Shown one piece after another: positions 1 to 5,332 of a stretch of DNA of 46,281 bases. The stretch covers positions 1 to 46,281 of the forward strand of contig JABCZC010000039.1 in the NCBI GenBank assembly GCA_013289875.1, given 5' to 3'. This stretch comes from Acidobacteriota bacterium. Its GTDB lineage: Bacteria; Acidobacteriota; Terriglobia; Terriglobales; Acidobacteriaceae. A program made the translations under genes and the position numbers. Under the pieces are notes generated by a model. It worked only from the letters and a program-made list of their open reading frames with translations. It had not been told where the DNA came from and searched no databases. The first letter of the stretch is position 1; each line of letters begins with the position of its first letter.

Positions 1-85
1 AGCCGACCAGACCGCTTGAATTGCCCTCGGCATCTCGCAGGAGCGCAAAACTGAGGTGAATGGTAGATGTAACATGAGGTCGCAC
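1..85 (-). pseudogene. PAS/PAC-domain-like fragment, running off the left edge
   Basis: The minus strand from about 85 down to 1 translates to a stretch containing HLSFALLRDAEGNSSGLVG, which has the look of the end of a PAS/PAC sensor domain (the pattern 'S.ALLRDAEG...GLVG' is typical). An in-frame TGA lies just before base 85, so no open frame extends upstream in this window. It is either the start of a gene that begins at the GTG at 85 or, more likely, a decayed piece of a sensor kinase or diguanylate cyclase gene. The rest of 86-179 shows no gene. Confidence 0.35.
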
Positions 86-179
86 GTTCCTTCACAAAAG
101 CCGGTGTTGCGTCTCTCATCAAGGACTGAATTTTCATAAGCTTTTGCTTTGAATTTCTTTGGAGGAGGAGGAAAAGGAA

Positions 180-674
180 ATGTCATTTCGTTTGTTTGGC
201 TTGGAGTGGAACTCCCGCTGGAAGACCCTCTCGATCTATGAGAAGTTCGAGCAAATGATCGTCTCCATTCTGACCTGGATCATCGCCGTGATCGTGGCCG
301 TCGCCACCTGGCAATTGATTCTTCATACGGTGGCGATGATACGGAACCACCCCCTCGATCCAGGGGACGCGCAGGCGTTCCAATCTCTGTTCGGCATGAT
401 CCTGACATTGCTGATTGCCCTTGAGTTCAAACACTCGCTGATGGTCGTACTTCATGATCGACGCAATGTCGTCCAAACTCGGGCCGTCATCCTGATTGCC
501 TTGCTCGCCATCGTCCGAAGATTTATTGTTCTGGATCTTTATCAAACCGCGCCTTCCACTGTTGCAGCGCTCGCGGGCGCCGCACTTGCTCTCGGTATTG
601 TGTTCTGGCTAGTGCGCAGCCAGGAATATCCCGACGTGATGGGAGAAGGACAGAAGACGAATCTTCCGAGTTGA
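180..674 (+). CDS. PsiE-like phosphate-starvation-inducible membrane protein
   Basis: Small integral membrane protein of about 164 residues with four hydrophobic segments. The middle segment 'LIALEFKHSLMV' followed by a basic cytoplasmic loop and 'LLAIVRRFIVLD' matches the PsiE family, whose biochemical role is not known. I chose the ATG at 180 because a very strong Shine-Dalgarno, GGAGGAGGAG, occupies 161-170; an in-frame TTG at 159 would put that purine tract inside the coding sequence. The gene reads rightward into the REP-like repeat at 686-726, so it ends immediately before the RAYT element and may be the chromosomal gene next to which the element landed. Family call is from motif resemblance. 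Confidence 0.75.
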   Translation: MSFRLFGLEWNSRWKTLSIYEKFEQMIVSILTWIIAVIVAVATWQLILHTVAMIRNHPLDPGDAQAFQSLFGMILTLLIALEFKHSLMVVLHDRRNVVQTRAVILIALLAIVRRFIVLDLYQTAPSTVAALAGAALALGIVFWLVRSQEYPDVMGEGQKTNLPS

Positions 675-685
675 TTGCCCGGTGC

Positions 686-726
686 CCCACTTAAGCCCTC
701 TTTTGGCTTGAGTGGGATCGTTCCAC
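686..726. repeat. REP-like hairpin at the 3' side of the RAYT gene
   Basis: CCCACTTAAGCC (686-697) and GGCTTGAGTGGG (705-716) form a 12-bp stem with one G-T type mismatch and a 7-nt loop. The right arm runs into TTGAGTGGGATCGTTCCAC (708-726), which recurs in opposite orientation at 2000-2018 with 17 of 19 bases equal. The ancestral stop codon of the RAYT reading frame (TTA at 691-693, read on minus) sits inside the stem. REP hairpins flanking their own RAYT gene in inverted orientation are the known arrangement of these elements. Confidence 0.7.
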
Positions 727-1070
727 AAGTGGGCTGAGCCGTCCTGCCGCCCCCTTTCCCGCTTTCTCGCCGTCCATTCGGATTCGATCTCGACGCGTCC
801 TTCAAGTCCCGTTGCATAGTGGCGAAAGCTGCTCCACTCCCAGCCCTCGGGCACCCCGCACAATCCGCGTTTCACCGGATTGCGATGAATGTATCGCAGC
901 TTCTCAAGGAACTGGTCGTAATCGCGGACATTGAAATCGTAATAGCGCTTCAGCCAGAAATGTTCCGCCTCGCCGATGAGCCGTCGCGAGACGCCCTGCT
1001 TGAGAGACTTGATCGCATCGGCGAGAGTGCTGCGCTGCGACTCGCTGAAAGAGCAAATGAACGTGCTCAT
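691..1070 (-). pseudogene. RAYT (REP-associated tyrosine transposase), C-terminal half, frameshifted
   Basis: Carries the second half of a Y1/HUH-type RAYT transposase: 'TLADAIKSLKQGVSRRL', then 'FWLKRYYDFNVRDYDQF' and the catalytic-helix signature 'LRYIHRNPVKRGL', ending with the 'EIESEWTARKRER' tail. The HVHLL metal-binding motif at the start is in a different frame from the body (one base too many just after HVHLLF). A second slip lies in the G-run near 745-755: in the shifted frame the tail reads AAGRLSPLVERSHSSQKRA and stops at 691, the expected family terminus. With two frameshifts and no N-terminal half the fragment cannot be functional. Its missing N-terminal half lies in the same orientation at 1744-1983. 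Confidence 0.85.
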
Positions 1071-1276
1071 CCGGCGGATTTGCCATCGCCGGGTTCAAAG
1101 ATGGTTTCAATGGGTTGCTTGAAGAGTCGCGCGATGGCAAAAGCCAGCGGGAGACTCGGGTCGTACTTCCCGGTTTCAATTGCATTCACCGTTTGCCGCG
1201 ATACCTTAAGCCGGCCAGCCAGGTCTGCCTGGGACCACTCGCGCTCTGCCCGGAGAACTCGGAGACGATTCTTCAT
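1067..1276 (-). CDS. Xre/Cro-type small helix-turn-helix regulator
   Basis: Sixty-nine-residue DNA-binding protein consisting almost entirely of one HTH_3 domain: 'LRAEREWSQADLAGRLKVS' is the first helix and turn, 'RQTVNAIETGKYDPS' the recognition helix, and 'LPLAFAIARLFKQPIETIF' the closing helices. The ATG at 1276 is preceded by GAGGTGG at a good distance; an upstream in-frame start at 1297 is less likely. It lies 41 nt after the stop of the membrane protein gene and is probably co-transcribed with it from the dyad promoter at 1719-1758. Small Xre regulators paired with a multi-helix membrane protein are a recurrent two-gene arrangement; target and signal are unknown. Its stop overlaps the broken RAYT junction. 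Confidence 0.85.
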   Translation of the reverse strand: MKNRLRVLRAEREWSQADLAGRLKVSRQTVNAIETGKYDPSLPLAFAIARLFKQPIETIFEPGDGKSAG

Positions 1277-1316
1277 CGCACACCACCTCGTGGGCAATTC
1301 GTGACGCTCTGCGGGT

Positions 1317-1697
1317 TCATCGGTATCTCCAGGCTGAAACCGCGTAGGCGCCTGCCCACAGCAGCATCATGAAGCTGCCTACTTCCTCCCATGGCGGGCG
1401 GCCGATTCCGGCTTGCTCGATGCCACCGAAAAAAGCAGTGATGATGAGAGTCAACAGGAACGCGATCGATGCTGACTCAAGGCAGATACGTTTTTGCATC
1501 TCGTCCATCTTCAGGACGCTGCGTACCATCGCCGCGAAAAAGATCATGTAGGGCAGAACCGGCAAAAGCCCCAGCCACCGCGGTACTTGCCTGTGAACCA
1601 CAAGCCGTATCACCAGGAGCTCCGTCAGAGCGGCAGCCACCGCCCACAGAAAGACGGGGCGGGTGAAGCGGGAGGGAAACGTCCGATTAGTAGTCAT
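1317..1697 (-). CDS. Four-helix membrane protein paired with the Xre regulator
   Basis: About 126 residues with four predicted transmembrane helices (roughly residues 13-32, 40-60, 75-95 and 103-122) and a conserved-looking cytoplasmic patch 'LKMDEMQKRICLES' between helices 2 and 3. The 'DE.Q+RI.LE' pattern is typical of small membrane proteins encoded beside Xre-type regulators in many bacteria; no biochemical function is established. The ATG at 1697 has GAGG upstream; a start at 1739 would lie inside the promoter/operator. First gene of the two-gene cassette that interrupts the RAYT gene. Confidence 0.75.
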   Translation of the reverse strand: MTTNRTFPSRFTRPVFLWAVAAALTELLVIRLVVHRQVPRWLGLLPVLPYMIFFAAMVRSVLKMDEMQKRICLESASIAFLLTLIITAFFGGIEQAGIGRPPWEEVGSFMMLLWAGAYAVSAWRYR

Positions 1698-1718
1698 CAC
1701 TTTTGGAACCTCATCCAC

Positions 1719-1758
1719 AGAGTAAAGTAAGATTGACAAAATGTCAAGTATTCTTTAC
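1719..1758 (-). promoter_or_regulatory. Promoter embedded in a 37-bp dyad operator
   Basis: Read on the minus strand, TTGACA (1747-1742) and TACTCT (1724-1719) are separated by exactly 17 nt, a near-consensus sigma-70 promoter 22 nt upstream of the membrane-protein start. The -35 box lies in a symmetric element: GTAAAG, 5 nt, TTGACA, AAA, TGTCAA, 5 nt, CTTTAC (1722-1758), with both arm pairs perfectly complementary around base 1740. Such a site covering the -35 element is what a dimeric Xre repressor encoded in the same operon would use for autorepression. Confidence 0.65.
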
Positions 1759-1983
1759 ACAACGAGGTTCCTTGGCCCGAGGACTTAGCAGCAAATGGAC
1801 GTGCTCGGGCATGACGACGTATCCGAAGACGCGCAGTTCGTAAGTACGCCTGACTCGTTCCAGCGCGGCTACAAATGTATTCTTCGCCTCGGGCGAGTTG
1901 AGGAAAGGGCCTCGCTGATAACAGGAGAAGGTAATGAAGTGCGGACTCTTCGATTGGTGGAAACGCTTGAGTCCCCGGGTCAC
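1744..1983 (-). pseudogene. RAYT transposase, N-terminal half
   Basis: Seventy-nine codons matching the first part of a RAYT Y1 transposase: 'SKSPHFITFSCYQRGPF', then 'ELRVFGYVVMPEHVHLLLS', where HVH is the HUH metal-binding motif. After HVHLLLS the family-like sequence ends and the frame stops at 1744, inside the dyad operator of the inserted cassette. The GTG at 1983 gives the usual family start. Same orientation and order as the C-terminal half at 691-1070, so the two are best read as one gene split by a cassette. Confidence 0.85.
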
Positions 1984-1999
1984 GTGGGCAGGTTAGACG

Positions 2000-2018
2000 G
2001 TGGAGTGATCCCACTCAA
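2000..2018 (-). repeat. REP-like repeat at the 5' side of the RAYT gene
   Basis: On the minus strand this reads TTGAGTGGGATCACTCCAC, matching the copy at 708-726 (plus strand) at 17 of 19 positions in inverted orientation. It lies 17 nt upstream of the RAYT start codon. Confidence 0.65.
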
Positions 2019-2110
2019 CCGAAGACCGCGCTTGTGTGGGGTACCGTCGGTTAGGTTGGTTTAGGGATTTCCATCCCGCACAAGCCAACACCGGGCTTGT
2101 GAAACGGCAC
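2019..2110. repeat. Cluster of further inverted repeats next to the REP element
   Basis: GCTTGTGTGGG (2030-2040) and CCCGCACAAGC (2075-2085) are complementary at 10 of 11 positions; a third GGCTTGTG copy begins at 2094, and CCGGG...CCCGG (2091-2114) forms another small stem. No open reading frame is present. The stretch looks like a palindromic intergenic mosaic downstream of the HEPN gene and upstream of the RAYT gene. Confidence 0.45.
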
Positions 2111-2124
2111 CCGGCGAATGCCTC

Positions 2125-2991
2125 TCATAATACCTTTTGCAGCACCTGACAAAGCAGGTAACAAGCGGCCTCGCTTAGAAGCAGAGCGTAGCTCGTTTCT
2201 CCCGAGGATTGTGTGATGCTGACTCTCGCCGAAAGGCTAATGGGGTGCTTTTTGTCCATTGCTGCCTTGCGAAGGTCTGATCCATGAGCAAGTTTGTTTC
2301 GAAGTGTGAACAACGGGATGGCAAGTTCTTCAACCGTGTATTTTGGTGCGTCGGGTTCGGAATGCCAGTTGGGGAACGCCAGCGTTTGCGCTCCAAGACA
2401 GTCGCACAGTTTTTCTTTGAACGCCTCGCGGCCTCCGCTGTCGAAGATAGCTTCCAGCCCTGTCACCCACAGCAGCCCTGCGATATACGGATGGAAATGT
2501 TCAAGACCAAGTTGTAGAAGCGTAAGAGCATTCTTCTGCTCAACATTCTTACCATCCATGACGGGCTGGATACGCTCGATCATGGCAGGCACCTGTGCGA
2601 GCATCGCATCGTCGAACTCACTCATTTCGGCCCACTGCCCTGGCTGCATCGCTGGGCGACGTTCTATCTGCTGGCGTCGATAGACGAAGCCGAGGGTATG
2701 GATTGGCTTGATAACCTGAATCGCCATCAATCCGGCATAGAACCTGTTCGCCCCTCGCTCCGGCGCCGCTCCCCATTCCTCTCCAGGAATCCATGACGGG
2801 TATTTGCACACGAGATAGCGCGATGCTTCCGCTTCCTGCTTAATTTCTTCTGTCCCTTGCACTGCGTCCCATGTATGAGCGAAGAGTTGCTCATTCGGCC
2901 TGACGAGCGACAGACCCTCGCCAAGTGGTATCTCGTCTTTTCCCCCTTTGGCAATGCCCAGAAGCGCGGTGTGGATTGTATCTTCGTTCAT
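2125..2991 (-). CDS. Apea-like HEPN domain protein
   Basis: Protein of 288 residues. The C-terminal third contains 'FTLRNKLAHGSDLRK' (around residue 230), which supplies the R-x4-H signature of HEPN ribonuclease domains in the context (I/F)-x-LRN-x-LAHG usual for Apea-like and related HEPN proteins. The N-terminal two thirds are unfamiliar, with a central helix-rich segment 'EQKNALTLLQLGLEHFHPYIAGLLWVTGLEAIF'-like in character, as in this family. HEPN domains are RNA-cleaving or RNA-binding modules frequent in defence and toxin systems. It follows the TIR gene on the same strand 82 nt downstream, with a hairpin between them. Direct ribonuclease function is inference. Confidence 0.65.
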   Translation of the reverse strand: MNEDTIHTALLGIAKGGKDEIPLGEGLSLVRPNEQLFAHTWDAVQGTEEIKQEAEASRYLVCKYPSWIPGEEWGAAPERGANRFYAGLMAIQVIKPIHTLGFVYRRQQIERRPAMQPGQWAEMSEFDDAMLAQVPAMIERIQPVMDGKNVEQKNALTLLQLGLEHFHPYIAGLLWVTGLEAIFDSGGREAFKEKLCDCLGAQTLAFPNWHSEPDAPKYTVEELAIPLFTLRNKLAHGSDLRKAAMDKKHPISLSARVSITQSSGETSYALLLSEAACYLLCQVLQKVL

Positions 2992-3021
2992 CTAGTTTGG
3001 AGTCGCCTCTTAACCGGGTGG

Positions 3022-3058
3022 CCCATCCTTTCGGTCCGGTTTTGACCGAAAGGGTGGG
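3022..3058. repeat. Intergenic hairpin between the TIR and HEPN genes
   Basis: CCCATCCTTTCGGTC (3022-3036) pairs with GACCGAAAGGGTGGG (3044-3058) at 14 of 15 positions around a 7-nt loop. No U-tract follows on either strand, so it is more likely a REP-type palindrome or mRNA-processing element than an intrinsic terminator. Confidence 0.7.
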
Positions 3059-3073
3059 AAAGCGACGGCTCAA

Positions 3074-4076
3074 TCACACGTCCGCCTTCAGATCCTTCAT
3101 CAACCTTTGAAACGCCTTCTGATACGAATCGTGATTCTTCCAGTCGCTAAAGTCGGGAATGAAGAGCTCGCGAATCTCCCGGGCAGAGTCCTTCCCCGTA
3201 TCGGCGTCGAAGCACTCCCAGTTCTTAAGAGTCTCAAAATCCACCAGCCGGACAGGAAACAACACCCCTCCGCTCGTCCCTCACCTCGCGTTTGCGAGCC
3301 TTGGCAATTTCCGTCTCCACCCAGGGACTCCTGATGCTGGCCGGAGACAGGATCAACAGCAGCTTGTCGTGCAGCCGGATAGCCTCATCGATCTGTTCAT
3401 GAATCTTCTTGCCGCCAGCCATATCGTGCGGCGCAAACCAGCAGCGGACATTGTTCGCCTGTAGGTCGGCATAGAGCCGCTCCGCGAACTCCTGGTCTTT
3501 CGTCGAATAGCTGATGAAGCACGAGTAGAATTCGATTGCCTTGCCGGCGAGTGACTTCATGAAGGTGATGAAGGTATCCGGCACACCCGCGCCGCGGAGA
3601 AACAGCTCCGGAATCTCTCCGCCGGATCTGTAGATCGTGTCGATTCCGATCGTAGATGGACCGTCGTGTTCCACGGCCTCCAGCCCTTCGGCGCCGCGAA
3701 GGTCAACATCCGCAAATAAAGTGTCCCAAAACCGCGCATGCCAAAATTCCGTCTTCCTGAGCGTTGTCTCGCTAAAAGCCACAAAAGCGAGGTCTGCCCT
3801 GCTGAGATTCGCACGGATGAGTCTCGCTTTAGAGAAGTCTGCGTAGGCCAGCTGCGCTTCTGTGAGATCCGCCTCTCTGAGGTTCGCTTTTCTTAGGCTT
3901 GCTAGTGTGAGGCCCGCTTCCGTAAGGTCCACCCTAATGAGGTTCGCGCCGGCGAGGTTCGCTTTGTGGAGTTCCGCCCTGCGGAGGTCCGGTCGTATCT
4001 CCGGATGTTCTTTGCGCCATTCGTTCCAGGCGTCAACGCCCTTCTTCAGGACCGCCAGATGATCCGGATTCGCCAT
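3074..4076 (-). pseudogene. Pentapeptide-repeat / TIR-domain protein, frameshifted near its C-terminus
   Basis: Residues about 29-110 are pentapeptide repeats of the A(D/N)Lxx type. From about residue 187 a TIR domain follows: 'FYSCFISYSTKDQEF' (first strand), 'VRCWFAPHDMAGG' (BB-loop region) and 'SPWVETEIAKA', whose Glu fits the catalytic position of NAD-consuming TIR domains. At the CCCC run 3265-3268 (GGGG on the coding strand) the frame slips: the continuous frame ends after 280 residues, whereas dropping one G restores 'ERRVLFPVRLVDFE...' to a stop at 3074, giving a full TIR domain and 333 residues. This is either a real mutation or a base-calling error. The ATG at 4076 begins the protein. 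Genes of this type are candidate prokaryotic immune effectors; the HEPN gene is immediately downstream. Confidence 0.8.
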
Positions 4077-4155
4077 CGCAGCATTGTCCGATGAAGTCGC
4101 CCCTGGAATCTACCGCTAAGTTACTTTCGACATCCTGTTCCCTGAGCTCTACGCG

Positions 4156-4183
4156 TTGATCCCTGCTTTTCTTGGCGTACAAT
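4156..4183 (+). promoter_or_regulatory. Putative promoter for the structured leader RNA
   Basis: TTGATC (4156-4161) and TACAAT (4178-4183) are separated by 16 nt on the plus strand, giving a plausible sigma-70 promoter with a start near 4190, upstream of the strong terminator ending at 4252. Confidence 0.5.
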
Positions 4184-4203
4184 TTCGCTCGTTTAACTAA
4201 AAT

Positions 4204-4260
4204 AGAAATGGAGACAAAAATCCCAACGAGACCGCCCAACGGCGGTCTTTTTCCATTTCT
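4204..4260 (+). terminator. Intrinsic terminator nested in a second stem; leader attenuator or small RNA end
   Basis: GACCGCC (4230-4236), loop CAAC, GGCGGTC (4241-4247) followed by TTTTT (4248-4252) is a textbook Rho-independent terminator on the plus strand. It is enclosed by a perfect 9-bp outer stem, AGAAATGGA (4204-4212) with TCCATTTCT (4252-4260); the outer 3' arm begins at the last U of the tract, so outer pairing and termination may be alternatives. No gene ends just upstream on this strand. It therefore either ends a short RNA of about 60 nt or attenuates the gene starting at 4296. Confidence 0.7.
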
Positions 4261-4295
4261 GGCCTAACTTCATCCCGATTACAAGGAGCCGAACC

Positions 4296-4757
4296 ATGCC
4301 CAAGACCGCTCAAGGCTGTGCCATCTGCACCTTCACCCTCCCCACTGGACGCCGCTGTGGCGCCATCGCCCTTCGTGGACGCGCCTTCTGCTACCACCAT
4401 GATCGTTCCCCGCGCCGCATTGCGCAGGACACACTGGATATCAAACTGGCCCGCTATCGCCGCGAGCTTGAATCAATGGATTTGCCTCGGCTCCTGGAGG
4501 CTCTCCTCGAAAAGCTCGATCTTCTCCAGGCCATCCTTCCCGGCTACCCGGAAGCTCGTCTCATTCTTGGCATTGCCTCCTGCCGTCTGGCCGTGCTCTT
4601 GTCGAATTACTTCTCCGACGCACCCGCGCCACCTCCGGAGTCCGATCCATACCGCATCCTCACCCAGGAAGAGCTGGAGGCATTCGCCGACAGTCTCATC
4701 CGGGCACAAACGCAGCATGCCTCAGCGAAGCATTCTGGAATCAATAAGATACACTAA
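4296..4757 (+). CDS. Small Cys/His-rich conserved protein of acidobacterial type
   Basis: Protein of 153 residues. The N-terminal 35 residues contain Cys8-x2-Cys11, 'GRRCGAIALRGRAFCYHHDR' spacing a third and fourth Cys and two His, a pattern suggesting one zinc-binding site. The remainder is helical ('LPRLLEALLEKLDLLQAIL') with a proline-rich linker and an acidic C-terminal helix. The start has CAAGGAG upstream. The last codons (HSGINKIH) are formed by the first copy of the repeat array at 4735-4937, so the C-terminus has been set by the repeat. Similar proteins appear to be multi-copy in acidobacteria; function is unknown. Confidence 0.75.
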   Translation: MPKTAQGCAICTFTLPTGRRCGAIALRGRAFCYHHDRSPRRIAQDTLDIKLARYRRELESMDLPRLLEALLEKLDLLQAILPGYPEARLILGIASCRLAVLLSNYFSDAPAPPPESDPYRILTQEELEAFADSLIRAQTQHASAKHSGINKIH

Positions 4758-4937
4758 GTAACATATTTCCAGTCACATAGCCGGTACTCCGGACTTAAGT
4801 CTCCTGGAATCAATTAGATGAACAAAACACCTTCGATATGCGGGAAATATCCTGGAATCAATAAGATAGGGAAGGCCGAATGATTGCCATCAGATACCCA
4901 GCCAGTTTGAAATTAAGTCTCAGCAAATCAATCAGAT
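4735..4937 (+). repeat. Degenerate tandem repeat array, CTGGAATCAATNAGAT
   Basis: Copies occur at 4735-4750 (CTGGAATCAATAAGAT), 4804-4819 (..TTAGAT), 4852-4867 (..TAAGAT) and a weaker one at 4922-4937 (AGCAAATCAATCAGAT). Copies 1 and 3 are each followed about 60 nt later by TTAAGTCTC leading into copies 2 and 4, so the array is a roughly 117-bp unit duplicated once with heavy divergence. The first copy overlaps the 3' end of the Cys/His-rich gene. Confidence 0.7.
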
Positions 4938-4956
4938 GAAGAAAGTGAGGCAGAAT

Positions 4957-4978
4957 GGGCGGGGTGGGGGGGAGGGGG
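4957..4978 (+). other. G-quadruplex-type tract
   Basis: Four G-runs of 3, 4, 7 and 5 bases separated by single-base loops (C, T, A) lie on the plus strand, immediately beyond the stop codon of the leftward gene at 4981. The pattern satisfies the G3+N1 rule for very stable quadruplexes. Confidence 0.6.
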
Positions 4979-4980
4979 TG

Positions 4981-5307
4981 CTAATGAGGCTGGTTTCTCC
5001 ACAGCAGCGGAACGTAATACTCCTCGAGATACCAGGAGAGGAAGAACAGTAGCGCCATCCCCGCCAGCGCCCACAAGAACAATCGTACCGGCAGAGTCCG
5101 CGTGACCGGAGGCTCGCCTGGCTCCGTTGACCGGAACATCAGACCGCTGGCAAGGCATACGCACGCAGCCAGCGCGATGCGCAACAGGGAATCGGCCAGC
5201 CGTTCTTCCCACCGGCTGCCTGGAACGAAGAAGGCGCTGACCAGCAAGGCATAGAGCGACAGGATGCTCATGATAAACGAAAGCGCCTTGCCGACTTCGA
5301 GAAGCAC
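4981..5307 (-). CDS. Small integral membrane protein downstream of xylB
   Basis: About 108 residues with three to four hydrophobic segments: residues 8-28, 42-60 and 74-92, and a C-terminal 'WYLEEYYVPLLW'. No enzymatic motif is seen and I do not recognise a family. It starts 26 nt after the xylB stop on the same strand, so it is probably co-transcribed with it. Confidence 0.65.
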   Translation of the reverse strand: MLLEVGKALSFIMSILSLYALLVSAFFVPGSRWEERLADSLLRIALAACVCLASGLMFRSTEPGEPPVTRTLPVRLFLWALAGMALLFFLSWYLEEYYVPLLWRNQPH

Positions 5308-5332
5308 CGAAGCCTCCCGCGAACCCTGAAAG

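Noticed and set aside
1697..2014. A second frame overlapping the RAYT N-terminal half
   Set aside because: Composition is unlike a protein and RAYT motifs are in the other frame.
4735..4937. CRISPR array
   Set aside because: Repeat copies are only about 16 bases, diverge from each other and have unequal spacing (69, 48 and 70 nt); no cas genes nearby.
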